The notes beneath the pieces are model-generated. The model made no database searches and had not been told where the DNA came from. It worked only from the letters and a program-made list of their open reading frames with translations. A stretch of 64,000 bases of DNA. It comes from Lota lota (lineage: Eukaryota; Chordata; Actinopteri; Gadiformes; Lotidae). A program made the position numbers and the translations under genes. Below, piece by piece: positions 54,893-64,000 of the stretch (within the stretch, counting starts at the first letter, position 1; each line of letters starts with the position of its first letter). The stretch is taken from positions 1 through 64,000 of the forward strand of contig JACYXH010000706.1 in NCBI GenBank assembly GCA_026745465.1, given 5' to 3'.

Positions 54893-54904
54893 CACCTGCT
54901 GTAC

Positions 54905-55121
54905 CCTCCAAATGCTGAAAGAATAGCTAGGAGGACGAACGCAGCTGTGCGCCGCGTTATATACACGTGCCGTGGGAAGTGTGGGCTGTGCCCACGTTGA
55001 TTGGTGCATTGCTGAAAATTTTCAGTGCACGCGAGTGCGCGCACGGGACAAGCCCATAAGGCGAAGCCTAGACGGCTACGCCTACAATCATAGAACTAGA
55101 GTTATAATAACATAACTATCG
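54905..55121 (+). repeat. Right terminal inverted repeat of DIRS copy 2
   Basis: CTGTGCGCCGCGTTATATAC... is the reverse complement of the left repeat. The outer end reads CATAGAACTAGAGTTATAAT and stops at ATAACTATCG. Confidence 0.9.
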
Positions 55122-55771
55122 TCTTCTGCTTCCAACTTATCATGAGGGGAACTGATTCTTTGTGGTTAGGCAGTCCTGACAATAATTTTCTTTTCTGAAA
55201 TGTAAAAAACTAAAGGGGGGACATTTAGCGTATTCGTATCGTGGTGAATGTAGTAAGGTTGTAGTAACGGTACTGTGAAAAGGTTGGGAGGTAGGCCTAC
55301 ATGCCTAATGGTTTACTATGATGGGGTTTAAGCTTTGGCACCCCAGTGAAAAACAAATCAAAAGTGGGCTACTCAAATAAGTTATCATTGTATATAATGT
55401 AATATGTATTATAATAATAATAGTAAGGTAATATAATATGTAAAATATCAATACAATTATTGATATTGTTTATGACCGGTCTGCTTATGGGATCAAATCC
55501 ATAGACCCTCGTAGCGAGGTCTCAGCCTGTCTGATAGACATGAGACAAATTACCAAAGCTGTCCTACTTATTATGCATCCTAGAGCCTTTGACATTAAAA
55601 AAAATAAAACGATCAATATCATGGAGTATATCTATATTGTTGGAATGTTTTTCTGTTTAAAACGGGGTCATAACTGGGGGACAGGCCACCAGAAATGGGG
55701 ACGTCTGTTCTCCCACATTCACCACAATAAGAAAAAAGGGCAAATACGTTTTTTGGTTTGTCTACAACCAG
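55122..55771. other. Spacer between DIRS copy 2 and the prdm9-like gene
   Basis: AT-rich, with no exon recognised. No KRAB- or SSXRD-like sequence is seen. Confidence 0.45.
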
Positions 55772-58448
55772 ACTACTCATGTGGGACATAGGGGAGGTCG
55801 TGGAGGGGCTGGAGACCACCACAGAGGAAGTCTTCATCGTTGAGGAGTGTGTACTACCTGCTGGTAAGGCATTCGCCATCCTGCACTGTGAATGACTTCA
55901 TCTAATCTTTACTATTGGTTGTCATCGGAGTCTCCCTGCCGATTTGTATTTGTATTTGTATTATATCAGTGCTTCAAGGATCAGAACCAACAGGAACCCC
56001 CGAGCAGAAGTTGCTGGACTCAATGGTGCAAGGAGAAGATGCTGACGTCGATGATGGCTTCCGTAAGCAATAACCTGTTTTTCATAATATGATCAATAGA
56101 CCATATAGATATGACCCAATATACCAGGACACTGACTCAGCTCAGTGGTATTGCTCACCTTTTCTTTTTGTGATACGTGGTTTCCAACTCTTACAGATCT
56201 AATTGATGTGATTTATTTATTAATAATTAATATATTCATAATGAACTATCTGGTTTCTACAGATTGTGACGAGTGCCGGTCTCTGTTCCAAGAGCAAAGC
56301 AGCGTCATCACCGGCCCGTCCTTCATCCTGGACTCGCCCGCCAACATTGCCGTGCCTCAGAGAGCGCTCCTGACGCTTCCCAATGGGCTGATGATAGGGA
56401 GGTCCAGCATTCCCGACACGGGCCTCGGGGTCATGAACCAGGGGCCGGCGGTGACCCCCGGAATGCATTTTGGGCCCTACGAAGGGGAAGTGACCTCCAG
56501 AGAGAATGCAGTGGCCAGCAGGTTCTCCTGGGAGGTGAGCCGGACCATGGGCAGCAAAAACCAACATGAACCCGTTGGATCTTACTTCCGTAACATGGAG
56601 GATATTAAGGGTGGGACTTGGATGTGATGATATCATTCAGGGATGATTGTTGTGTAGTTTTAGGAAGTAAGCCAGCAAGAATGATTTCTTTAAAAGTGGT
56701 TCTACCTGTGTAATACATGTCGTTGGGTGACTGTGTTAGTAGATACTTGTTTGGATTTCTCTAGATATACAAAGTAAGTGACGGCTACCACTACATTGAT
56801 GCAGCGAGAGATACGCACTCAAACTGGATGAGGTGAGCACTGTACACATTCTACTTGTGTCGCTGAAGACAGAATACACTTAATTCATATACATACAAAA
56901 TGCATTGTATTCAAATGAAGCTTAATGCATTCTATTCATTAGAGATAATACTACTATCCATATAGCCAAAGAAAGAATACATTCTAAAATGAAAACAATA
57001 GATTTCTTATAGACAATTTGCATTGTATTTTATTTGAGGACTTAATTTTTAGACCGATTTGAAATTATTTACTCTGCTTATTTCAGTGCCAGAAACATAA
57101 AATAAGGTCAGCCCTAGTAGAAAAAGACTATTTAAGCAACAGGGAGCACACTATTCAACACAATGAGCAAAGATGGCCACCTCTCACTGCTCTTCGTCAG
57201 TCTGAGCTCCCTGCATCCTATTCTCAAACAGGTATGTGAACTGTGCCCGCCCCACACAGGGCCCACAGGGCCCCAGAACCAGGACCACCCTCCCGGGGAA
57301 GGGTCTTCCACTGCTCCGCCACAGCCAACCCGCTCGACTCCTCGATGGCGTTGGTCGCCTCTCAGCACCGGGAACCGAAGAAGCCGGTCGCCGAGCACGC
57401 CCCGGGCAGAGAGTCGCCCCCTGGAGGACTCTCGAAGGAACGGCAACGCGGGAGAAACTGCACGCGTGCGTCCAATGCGACAAGAGCTTCTCGAGCGTGC
57501 CCAAACTCAAGAGTCACCACGCGCATCCACGCCAACCTCCGGGCCTACGTGTGCGCGCTGTGCAGGAAGACCTTCTTGCAGTCCAGCGACCTGGCCCGGC
57601 ACCTCAGGGTTCAGCAAGAGAAGGAGCCGGCGCGCGCGGCACTCGCAGAGGAAGATGAGGAGAGTTCAGAGGCGTCCACAGACGACACCCGCCGTCAGGA
57701 TAAAGAAGGGCTGGGCTCCATCGCAGAACCCTCAGTGCCCCAAATACCAGAACCTCCCGAAGAACCAGCGTACCGGAGGCCGCAGTGCCTCAGGGTTCGC
57801 TCAAAAATCTCCGCCATAACAAAGCTCATAGCCCCCAAGCGAAGCACCCCCGTCAACAAGAGGAAGACCCCGAGCCTGGGGCGAATCGTTCCGGAGACCA
57901 GAGCGGTGTCCGATGTCGGCGTGTCTACTCGAGAAGGCCGGGCAAGAACGCCGGCCGACGACAGCACCTACAGCTGTGCCCACTGCAAACATAAACACGA
58001 CTCCCACAAGGCGCTAAAGGAGCACGCCTGCGCCACGGCACAGCACCAGGGTTCTCGCTGCGGCTCTGCCTTACAGAGGCCGCACGGCTGCCCACACTGC
58101 CCCAAGACCTTCCTGCACATGAGCAAGCTGACCGTGCACCTGCGCTCGCACACGAGGGAGAGGCCGCACAGCTGCCCACACTGCCCCAAGACCTTGGTGC
58201 AGAAGAGCCAGCTGACCGTGCACCTGCGCACGCACACGGGGGAGAGGTCGCACCTGAAGCGGCACCAGCAGACGCACGCGGGCGTGCGTCCCTACAGCTG
58301 CCCCGAGTGCTCCAGGAGCTTCAGCCGTCTGCAGAACCTGCGCTCCCACCTGCTGCTGCACCAGAGGACGTTGGCGTGCGACACGTGCGGGAAGAACTTC
58401 TCGCAGAAGGACGGCCTCAGGAGACTCCAACAGAAAATGCACCCGTGA
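55772..58448 (+). pseudogene. prdm9: prdm9-like PR/SET zinc-finger gene, damaged
   Basis: Exons with AG/GT borders and compatible phases: 55772-55863 (acidic, MWDIGEVVEGLETTTEEVF), 55970-56062 (acidic linker), 56263-56534 (zinc-knuckle-like CDECRSLF, then SET start LPNGLMIGRSSIPDTGLGV and HFGPYEGEVTSRENA), 56765-56832 (YKVSDGYHYIDAARDTHSNW) and a last exon from 57232 (begins YVNCAR). The motif series GP-F, GLGV, HFGPYEG, SNWMR-YVNCAR is specific to the PRDM9/PRDM7 histone H3K4/K36 methyltransferase that can place meiotic recombination hotspots. The second half of SET is badly diverged: after YVNCAR the frame changes, and GRVFHC...-like text replaces the expected AFQYRG...LLVWYG region. The finger array follows at 57460-58448 in changing frames. 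No KRAB or SSXRD exon is visible, as in the teleost beta form. Probably decayed, though assembly indels could contribute. Confidence 0.75.
57243..58448 (+). CDS. C2H2 zinc-finger frame of the prdm9-like gene (last exon)
   Basis: The longest open frame of the last exon (401 codons). Complete fingers: CPHCPKTFLHMSKLTVHLRSH near residues 280-300, CPHCPKTLVQKSQLTVHLRTH near 308-328, and CPECSRSFSRLQNLRSHLLLH near 350-370. Incomplete ones: CALCRKTFLQSSDLARHL near 101-118 lacks its second His spacing; CAHCKHKHDSHKALKEH is irregular; HLKRHQQTH is only the back half of a finger; the last finger (CDTCGKNFSQKDGLRRLQQKMH) lacks its first His. A further finger start, CVQCDKSFSSVPKLKSH at about 57466-57520, is in another frame. 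The array is short and irregular, unlike the long homogenised arrays of hotspot-specifying PRDM9. The ATG is internal. Confidence 0.65.
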   Translation: MPAPHRAHRAPEPGPPSRGRVFHCSATANPLDSSMALVASQHREPKKPVAEHAPGRESPPGGLSKERQRGRNCTRASNATRASRACPNSRVTTRIHANLRAYVCALCRKTFLQSSDLARHLRVQQEKEPARAALAEEDEESSEASTDDTRRQDKEGLGSIAEPSVPQIPEPPEEPAYRRPQCLRVRSKISAITKLIAPKRSTPVNKRKTPSLGRIVPETRAVSDVGVSTREGRARTPADDSTYSCAHCKHKHDSHKALKEHACATAQHQGSRCGSALQRPHGCPHCPKTFLHMSKLTVHLRSHTRERPHSCPHCPKTLVQKSQLTVHLRTHTGERSHLKRHQQTHAGVRPYSCPECSRSFSRLQNLRSHLLLHQRTLACDTCGKNFSQKDGLRRLQQKMHP

Positions 58449-58514
58449 TTCGGGGAGTTCAGCCATTCCAGGATCGTGTTTTAATTTGGACAAACCAGGT
58501 CTAAAGGCTATGCT

Positions 58515-58740
58515 ATGCCTGGCGCATTAACACTGTCGGCGATGTTTTCCTTCAACTGCAAGAAGATGAAGCTAATATTAAGAGAGATGAGAGCACACCA
58601 AGGGAGTCGGACATAAAGAACCGTGTCCTGGCAGAATAGGAGGATGATGAGGCTTTGTACCGAGCAGTCATAAAGGATTCTGAGGGGAACGGCTTCAAAG
58701 TTGAGTTTTTGGACTATGGAAACCGCTCAGTTTTAAGAAA
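58515..58740 (+). pseudogene. Tudor-domain (TDRD-like) fragment
   Basis: One frame reads GDVFLQLQEDEANIKRDEST, then NRVLAE, an in-frame TAG at about 58637-58639, then EDDEALYRAVIKDSEGNGF and KVEFLDYGNRSVL. The ALYRA...VEFLDYGN signature is the core of extended Tudor domains in germline TDRD proteins (readers of arginine-methylated PIWI partners). The stop, and the absence of recognisable flanking SN-like sequence, mark a decayed fragment. Which TDRD paralogue is not determined. It lies 70 bp after the prdm9-like stop, on the same strand. Confidence 0.6.
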
Positions 58741-58746
58741 TACAGG

Positions 58747-59328
58747 ATGTACTCAATGACAGGCAAACTGATAGTACTTCTATCAGTCCTTCAGAATGGG
58801 ACTTTGAGACTGCACAAGACTGGAATTATGTTGTTGACAATTGAAAGTCTCATAGCCACAAATCTCAATGAGCGTGGCACACTGCCAAATAAGCAAGTCC
58901 AAGAGGGGCTCAGGTGTGTGGTGAAAGGACCCAAGGACAGCTGGAGCAAAGTCGTTGTTGTTGTTGTTGTTGTTGTTCTTGTTGTTGTTGTGCATGTTGA
59001 CAAACCCAAGTGCATGAGATTCCTTCTAGATCATGGACTGACAACAGAATCTACTTGTGGTTCATTAAGAAAGCTTCACAGTGACCGTGCACATATCTCT
59101 GGCCTTGCAGTATTGTGCAAATTGAATAACCCAAGCTTCTTTGGGTTATTAATATTAAGCTTAAGGTTAAGGTTATTATTATTAAGCTTAAAGGTTTATT
59201 ACCCACTGAGATTCCAACAACCTCTTGCTGGTAGAAATTGCCTTGAACAAATCATTATTTCAGTAAGCAGAAATTACAAACTTAGGCCAGCTTTCCGAAG
59301 ACTTCAACCCTATCTCCAGAGAGTCTGA
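58747..59328 (+). other. Open frame of unknown meaning downstream of the Tudor fragment
   Basis: A 193-codon frame with a (GTT)n run encoding poly-Val at 58952-58990. Parts such as GLRCVVKGPKDSW look non-random, and it may continue the TDRD-like pseudogene in another frame. No motif is certain. Confidence 0.25.
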
Positions 59329-60098
59329 AGTGGGTAAAATAACAACAAACTATAAAGACGAACAAGCCGGGCTAGGAAGTAGCCTCCCACAGCAACTCTG
59401 CTTTGCCTCCATCAATATGTGCCAGGTGTATTATGGCATCCAAACATTGGATAATACTCATGGCCATCCAGGGATGAAGACAAATGGCATCTCAACAGTA
59501 CGAGCACCCCAAGGTGGAGAGAGCACCCCAGGATAGAGGTCTAATGCAAAACGAAGCCACAATTTGGTTTTGGGGTTTGGCTCTGCGTCAAAGACAACGT
59601 GAGCTGATATTGGAGCAAATCTGACATGGTGGAATTCCCGTCAAACACAGACAGCGAAGAGAAAAATCTGGAAAGTAAACAGCTGTTTTTGTTCTCAAAC
59701 ACAGAAAGGTCAGCTATAGCATACAATTGGAAACAATAATCCGCAACATCTCTTTCAAATTCACTCTTATGGCCGGAGTTGGAGCCTTCCTATCCTCATT
59801 TCGTTGACTGGCATTTGACTTGAAAGTCAGTGTAGGGTGAGCAACAGATCAGGTGTGTGTGATATGTATCACAGCCAAGACTAAAGAGCAGCAAACCTGC
59901 ATACAACTGGCGTGCTCTCTCGATCTCTCTCTCTCGCTCTCACCCTCTCTCTAATTGTATTCGTATGCTATCGTCATCCTCACCTCAATCCATCTATTGA
60001 TCTGATCACCAATGTTATCAAAACACGTTTCTACAGCGAAGACAGGAAAAGGAGAGATAAGAAAGGAAATTAGTTTGATTTCTAAAGCAGAGTCTCCA

Positions 60099-60137
<39 letters not shown>

Positions 60138-60259
60138 AGTTTGTCTCCATTTTAAAGGGTGAGGTTTGGTTCTCTTCCCTCCACCTCTTCCTCACTTTTC
60201 TTCAGCTGGTCCCCCAGAAGCTGTTAGTCCTTCAGGGACCTGTTCACATGGGCTGACCT
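59329..60259. other. Unassigned spacer
   Basis: A (TC)n-like run at 59918-59953 and (TG)n at 60101-60134. No gene is recognised. Confidence 0.4.
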
Positions 60260-60783
60260 GGTGGAGGTAGTCTGGTTATATGACCAGGTGGAGGTAGTCT
60301 GGTTACATGACCCGGTGGAGGTAGTCTGGTTACATGACCCGGTGGAGGTAGTCTGGTTATATGACCCGGTGGAGGTAGTGTGGTTACATGACCCGGTGGA
60401 GGTAGTCTGGTTACATGACCCGGTGGAGGTAGTCTGGTTACATGACCCGGTGGAGGTAGTCTGGTTACATGACCCGGTGGAGGTAGTCTGGTTATATGAC
60501 CAGGTGGAGGTAGTCTGGTTATATGACCCGGTGGAGGTAGTCTGGTTATATGACCCGGTGGAGGTAGTCTGGTTATATGACCCGGTGGAGGTAGTCTGGT
60601 TACATGACCCGGTGGAGGTAGTCTGGTTATATGACCCGGTGGAGGTAGTCTGGTTACATGACCTGGTGGAGGTAGTCTGGTTATATGACCTGGTGGAGGT
60701 AGTCTGGTTATATGACCTGGTGGAGGTAGTCTGGTTATATGACCCGGTGGAGGTAGTCTGGTTATATGACCTGGTGGAGGTAG
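60260..60783. repeat. 27-bp minisatellite, about 19 copies
   Basis: The unit is GTGGAGGTAGTCTGGTTACA plus TGACCCG, with TATATGAC/TACATGAC and CCGG/CTGG/CAGG variants. Period 27 keeps frames open on both strands (EVVWLYDPV or STGSYNQTT nonamers). A protein is not supported. Confidence 0.95.
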
Positions 60784-61106
60784 GTACTTTTATTCTCTCT
60801 CTCTTTGTCTCTCGCTGTCTCGCTCTTTCTCTGCCTCTCTGTATCAGTTCGTCTTCATCACCGGTAGTCTGCAGTCTCTTCTCCACTTCTCTCTATCATC
60901 TCTTCCCACACATGTGGTTTCACACATGGCTTCTACTGACTGGTGTTGACCAGAGTTCACGGGGACTCTGTGCGTCTGTGGGTGTGTGTGTGAGACAGCC
61001 AGTTATGCAATAGAAATATGGGTCGCCTCCCCAAGCACACACTTCTGCATTCACATACACTTACTCTCAACATCACTGTATCTCTCTGTCTCTCTGTCTC
61101 TCTCTT

Positions 61107-61162
<56 letters not shown>

Positions 61163-62066
61163 CAGTTATCTTAAAAAAAGGAACAATGTTGACTTTGAAA
61201 ATATCAACATGTATTAAGAAATTATCTGTCTCTCCCCCTCTCTGCCTCTCTCCCTCTCTGTCTCTCTCCTTCTCTCCCTCTCTCTCTTTCTCTCTCTGTC
61301 TCTTTCACTCCCTCTTTCTCCCTCTCATTATCTTTCGCTCTTTTACACATCTTGTTCTTTATTTATTTTTCTTCCAGTGTCGTTATCCCAGGTTAACTAA
61401 ACCGTGAGTATTGTGCCTGTGTGTGTGTGTGTGTGTGTGTTTCATATTGTATGAAGGTTGCAAAGAGTTTGTGTGTGTGATTTTCCCACAAGAACCTCAC
61501 CACCTCCTTAATATGAACAAGAAGTAGTGTGAAGGCTGTCATAATATTATTTGGTGATAAGATGCACGATGTGATTGTTTTCTCTAGTGATGATGCATCC
61601 TCGAAAACTAATTTTGTGTAGTCATTTTCTAAGGTCATGAACTCTCCATCCATGACCATGAAGGGAAAGATCCCTATTCTTGTAAAAACAAAATTATCTC
61701 TCTCTCTCCTCACCTTTCTCTGTATCTCTCCTTCACCCTCTCTGTATCCCTCAATCTCTTCCTAACTCTTTGTTTCCATCAGATATATTCATGGACTGTG
61801 TCACACACGAGCTGTGGGAATATTTGGCTGTGAAAAAGAAATGTAAATATTCACAAATACAATACAATCTAAACATGTATATTATAAATGGATTACTTCA
61901 ATCCCTCTCTTGATCTCTTTTCTTTCCTCTCAATCTGTGTTCCTCTGCAATCTATTATTACTAGTTGGTTTCTGGAAGCTACAGCTGTGTAGTTACCTAA
62001 CAGTTACTAGTTACAGTTATTAGTTACTGCAGGGTAGTTACTGACAGTCAATGAACAGTAGTTCAG
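60784..62066. other. Unassigned C/T-rich DNA
   Basis: (TC)n at 61081-61160 and 61225-61330, and (TG)n at 61418-61441. No gene is recognised. Confidence 0.5.
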
Positions 62067-62398
62067 ATGAAAGCAGCTCATTGGCCCATTAGCTCCCTTC
62101 GTAGGCAATTTTCCCTTTTTGACGCACGGTTCCAAGTTAGGAAAATAAAAGCGCGTCAGAAGGAAAATATTCAAATTCAGAGTGAGCCAACTGGCGGGGG
62201 AGGAGGGGGAGGGAAGAACAGGGAGGGGCAGGAAGAGGAAGAGTGGGAGGAGGAGGAGATAGAGGAGGAGGAGCAGAGAGAAGTGAAAGAAAGGAAGAGG
62301 AGGAGCAGGAACAGAGTGGGAGGAAGAGAATATACACTGTTTCGATGTCGACTGTTCGACTGTTCCCATGTTTCGAACAGATAACGATTACACAGGCC

Positions 62399-62911
62399 AT
62401 GGTGGGCGCTCATCTGAACTCCCAGCCCGAACTGTGGACGACGAAGAAATCAAATTCTGGGATGCCAACGACTTTGGAGAGGACCAGCCCCCGAGGACGG
62501 CCCGACGATAGCAGATTCCGGGGTGACGAATTTGGAGCAGACTGGACATCTGCACCTACAGCGCCCCCTAGCGTCATAACTGCAGTTACCTCGGAGGGAC
62601 AGGCTCACCAGGGGACAGCGATTACCCACAACAACAACTCTGTTGTGCATTCTGTCCAAGAAGCTACACGGCCTCAAGAAAACAGGTCAGAGCAATGCAA
62701 CTTGGACCATGCTAGGCTGAAGTCTTTATATGACATACAGGGAAAGACGGTGAATGGTTTACTTGCTACTGTTGACATACAGGGAAAGACGGTGAATGGT
62801 TTACTTACTACTGTTGACACCCTGGTAAAGACGGTGAATGATTTAAGGGCTCATGTCGATATACAGGCACGGATGATGCATCATCGTTATAGCAAGGGTG
62901 TATGTGGCTAA
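62399..62911 (+). CDS. Unrecognised intronless ORF with internal repeats (coiled-coil-like)
   Basis: The likely start is ATG 62399 in a strong context (GGCCATGGTGG), giving 170 residues. The same frame is open further upstream through a purine-rich Glu/Arg stretch that is probably not coding. The N-terminal half is polar (SPRGRPDDSRFRGDEFGADW). The C-terminal third holds a 15-residue repeat: DIQGKTVNGLLATV, DIQGKTVNGLLTTV, then a diverged TLVKTVNDLRAHV, with hydrophobic spacing suggesting a coiled coil. After the stop at 62909-62911 the coiled-coil-like text continues in another frame to a TGA at about 63012-63014 (MVIIQGMQKNIAKNTMLKRL), implying a frameshift. No family is recognised. It could belong to a transposon or endogenous virus together with the next ORF. 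Confidence 0.4.
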   Translation: MVGAHLNSQPELWTTKKSNSGMPTTLERTSPRGRPDDSRFRGDEFGADWTSAPTAPPSVITAVTSEGQAHQGTAITHNNNSVVHSVQEATRPQENRSEQCNLDHARLKSLYDIQGKTVNGLLATVDIQGKTVNGLLTTVDTLVKTVNDLRAHVDIQARMMHHRYSKGVCG

Positions 62912-63159
62912 AACGGTGCGTGACCATAACGCCACTATTGAGGGTATGATGGTAATCATCCAAGGCATGCAGAAAAACATTGCAAAAAACACAATGCTTA
63001 AGAGACTCATGTGAATAGGCATCAGGTCTGATACAGATGCATTTTGAAATACATTGATGTGGATTAAAAATATCTGTTTTTTAACTTTTGGTACAGCTGT
63101 TTTCTTTTTCTATGGCGTTTTCTTTTTATTAAATAGTTTTTAAAATAATATTATTGGTG

Positions 63160-63258
63160 TTGTTTAATTTTAATTTTTTTAATTTTAATTTTTAATTTTA
63201 TTTATTTTTTGGGTGGTTGGTTGTGCCGGCATGCGTTACATATAGACGTTTTATTATA

Positions 63259-63324
<66 letters not shown>

Positions 63325-63341
63325 ATAACTATAAATACACA
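63160..63341. repeat. AT-rich spacer with (TA)n
   Basis: TTTTAATTTT words, then (TA)n at about 63262-63319, ending 22 bases before the next ORF. Confidence 0.85.
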
Positions 63342-64000
63342 ATGAGCCCCAGAAAAAGAAAATTCAAATCTGTAGACGGCAACCCCAAGAAGAGATGTAA
63401 ACGCAGTGTACCTGAGTCTAGTGATGTTGTTGAGAATGGAAACATTATGGATGCGTGTCTTGAGGAGATGCTGCGTAGTTTTGATGGTGATCCCCAACAG
63501 GATCATAGGCTTTGCGACCATGATTCGGTACTCCCATCCGATCAGCTATATGCGTCTGTTTTTAAAAGGATGGAGGGGTATATGCGTAGGGCTCGAGAGT
63601 CTATAGTCAAAACTGACCAGAGAAGCCGTCATATAGAGCGTATGGATGGTCCAACGTATGCCGACAGCTGTGCTAACGATGATAGTGTCGACGATGGTAC
63701 TGAGGTGGTGGTGGCCACTAGGGGTGTAGAGCAAGATCCAAAACAGGTTGGATGTAGGTCTGATGATGATGATGATGATGTGCATGCTATGTCTGATGTA
63801 AATGAGGATGTATTTATACAGACTGGCGGTGTTCTCTCCGATGAGGGGTCTAGAGATGAGTCACATATACGGTCATTCCCCTACTTTAATGGTTTTGAGG
63901 TTAGACAGCCTGTAGATCTAAGAAGCATCCCTCTGGAAAATCTAGAAGAAGTGCCTAATTTTATCAGAGAGCGGCTGACAGATGTAATAACACAGTGCAC
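63342..64000 (+). CDS. Unrecognised acidic ORF, open at the window edge
   Basis: From ATG 63342 the frame stays open for all 219 codons to the end of the window. The N terminus is strongly basic and resembles a bipartite nuclear signal (SPRKRKFKSVDGNPKKRCKR). The middle is acidic, with an Asp run encoded by (GAT)6 at about 63758-63778. The last part (SFPYFNGFEVRQPVDLRSIP, NLEEVPNFIRERLTDVI) looks like the beginning of a folded domain. Codon choice is varied and not low-complexity. There are no introns and the spacing to the previous ORF is short, so a mobile element or integrated viral segment is possible. No family is recognised. Confidence 0.5.
   Translation, partial: MSPRKRKFKSVDGNPKKRCKRSVPESSDVVENGNIMDACLEEMLRSFDGDPQQDHRLCDHDSVLPSDQLYASVFKRMEGYMRRARESIVKTDQRSRHIERMDGPTYADSCANDDSVDDGTEVVVATRGVEQDPKQVGCRSDDDDDDVHAMSDVNEDVFIQTGGVLSDEGSRDESHIRSFPYFNGFEVRQPVDLRSIPLENLEEVPNFIRERLTDVITQC

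Larger units (their letters stand above)
49817..55121 (+). mobile_element. DIRS-type retrotransposon copy 2, full length but frameshifted
   Basis: Ends match copy 1. Order: left inverted repeat, gag-like, RT/RNase H, methyltransferase-like domain, tyrosine recombinase, internal complementary region, right inverted repeat. The presence of recombinase and the absence of LTRs or a target-site duplication identify the DIRS1-like group (order DIRS). Coding regions carry several frameshifts, so the copy is probably not autonomous. The element ends about 650 bp upstream of the first recognised prdm9-like exon. Confidence 0.95.

Noticed and set aside
60224..61013. 250-codon plus-strand and 220-codon minus-strand frames with nonamer repeats
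   Set aside because: Product of the 27-bp minisatellite, open on both strands.

Overview
The window reads as vertebrate, and specifically teleost, nuclear DNA. Genes are split into short exons with GT/AG borders, dinucleotide microsatellites ((AC)n, (TG)n, (TA)n, (GA)n, (TC)n) are extremely dense, and fish-type transposons are common. One element has the integrase-before-reverse-transcriptase order of the Gmr1 group, which was named from Atlantic cod. Together with the microsatellite density this points to a gadid (cod-like) fish, but that is inference. Nothing bacterial is present.

Layout. 0-6 kb: a tRNA-derived SINE, a possible solo LTR set in (TA)n, the end of an inverted-repeat element, a decayed hAT-like stretch and a truncated Gmr1-like retroelement. 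6.4-10.8 kb: exons of an MCAM (CD146)-like immunoglobulin adhesion receptor, + strand, incomplete at both ends. 13.3-14.5 kb: a broken, intron-containing integrase gene on the minus strand. 15.6-19.8 kb: DIRS retrotransposon copy 1, which has lost its tyrosine recombinase. 21.1-22.0 kb: a HIVEP (Schnurri)-family fragment. 22.2-23.9 kb: an inverted-repeat element next to a minus-strand mosaic of ERC/ELKS-like and non-muscle-myosin-like coiled coil plus a heptad-encoding minisatellite. 24.3-24.85 kb: a truncated Tc1 element. 24.9-28.6 kb: simple sequence and a 42-bp minisatellite. 28.7-34.8 kb: a LINE interrupted by a nearly complete Ty3/gypsy element with 167-bp LTRs and a 5-bp target duplication. 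34.8-42.6 kb: mostly microsatellites. 42.6-44.1 kb: a 69-bp minisatellite. 44.5 kb: a probable first coding exon of hivep1 on the minus strand, with CpG-rich DNA upstream. 48.7 kb: a perfect 51-bp inverted repeat. 49.8-55.1 kb: DIRS copy 2 with its recombinase and a classic internal complementary region. 55.8-58.4 kb: a frameshifted prdm9-like gene (PR/SET plus C2H2 fingers), followed by a Tudor-domain fragment. 60.2-60.8 kb: a 27-bp minisatellite. 62.4-64.0 kb: two unrecognised intronless + strand ORFs, the second running off the window edge.

Few genes look functional as written. The MCAM-like exons and the hivep1 start are the best host-gene candidates. The prdm9-like, Tudor, ERC/myosin, HIVEP and integrase regions all carry frameshifts or stops. 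Many lesions are single-base indels, some in homopolymers, so some may be assembly error rather than real decay.
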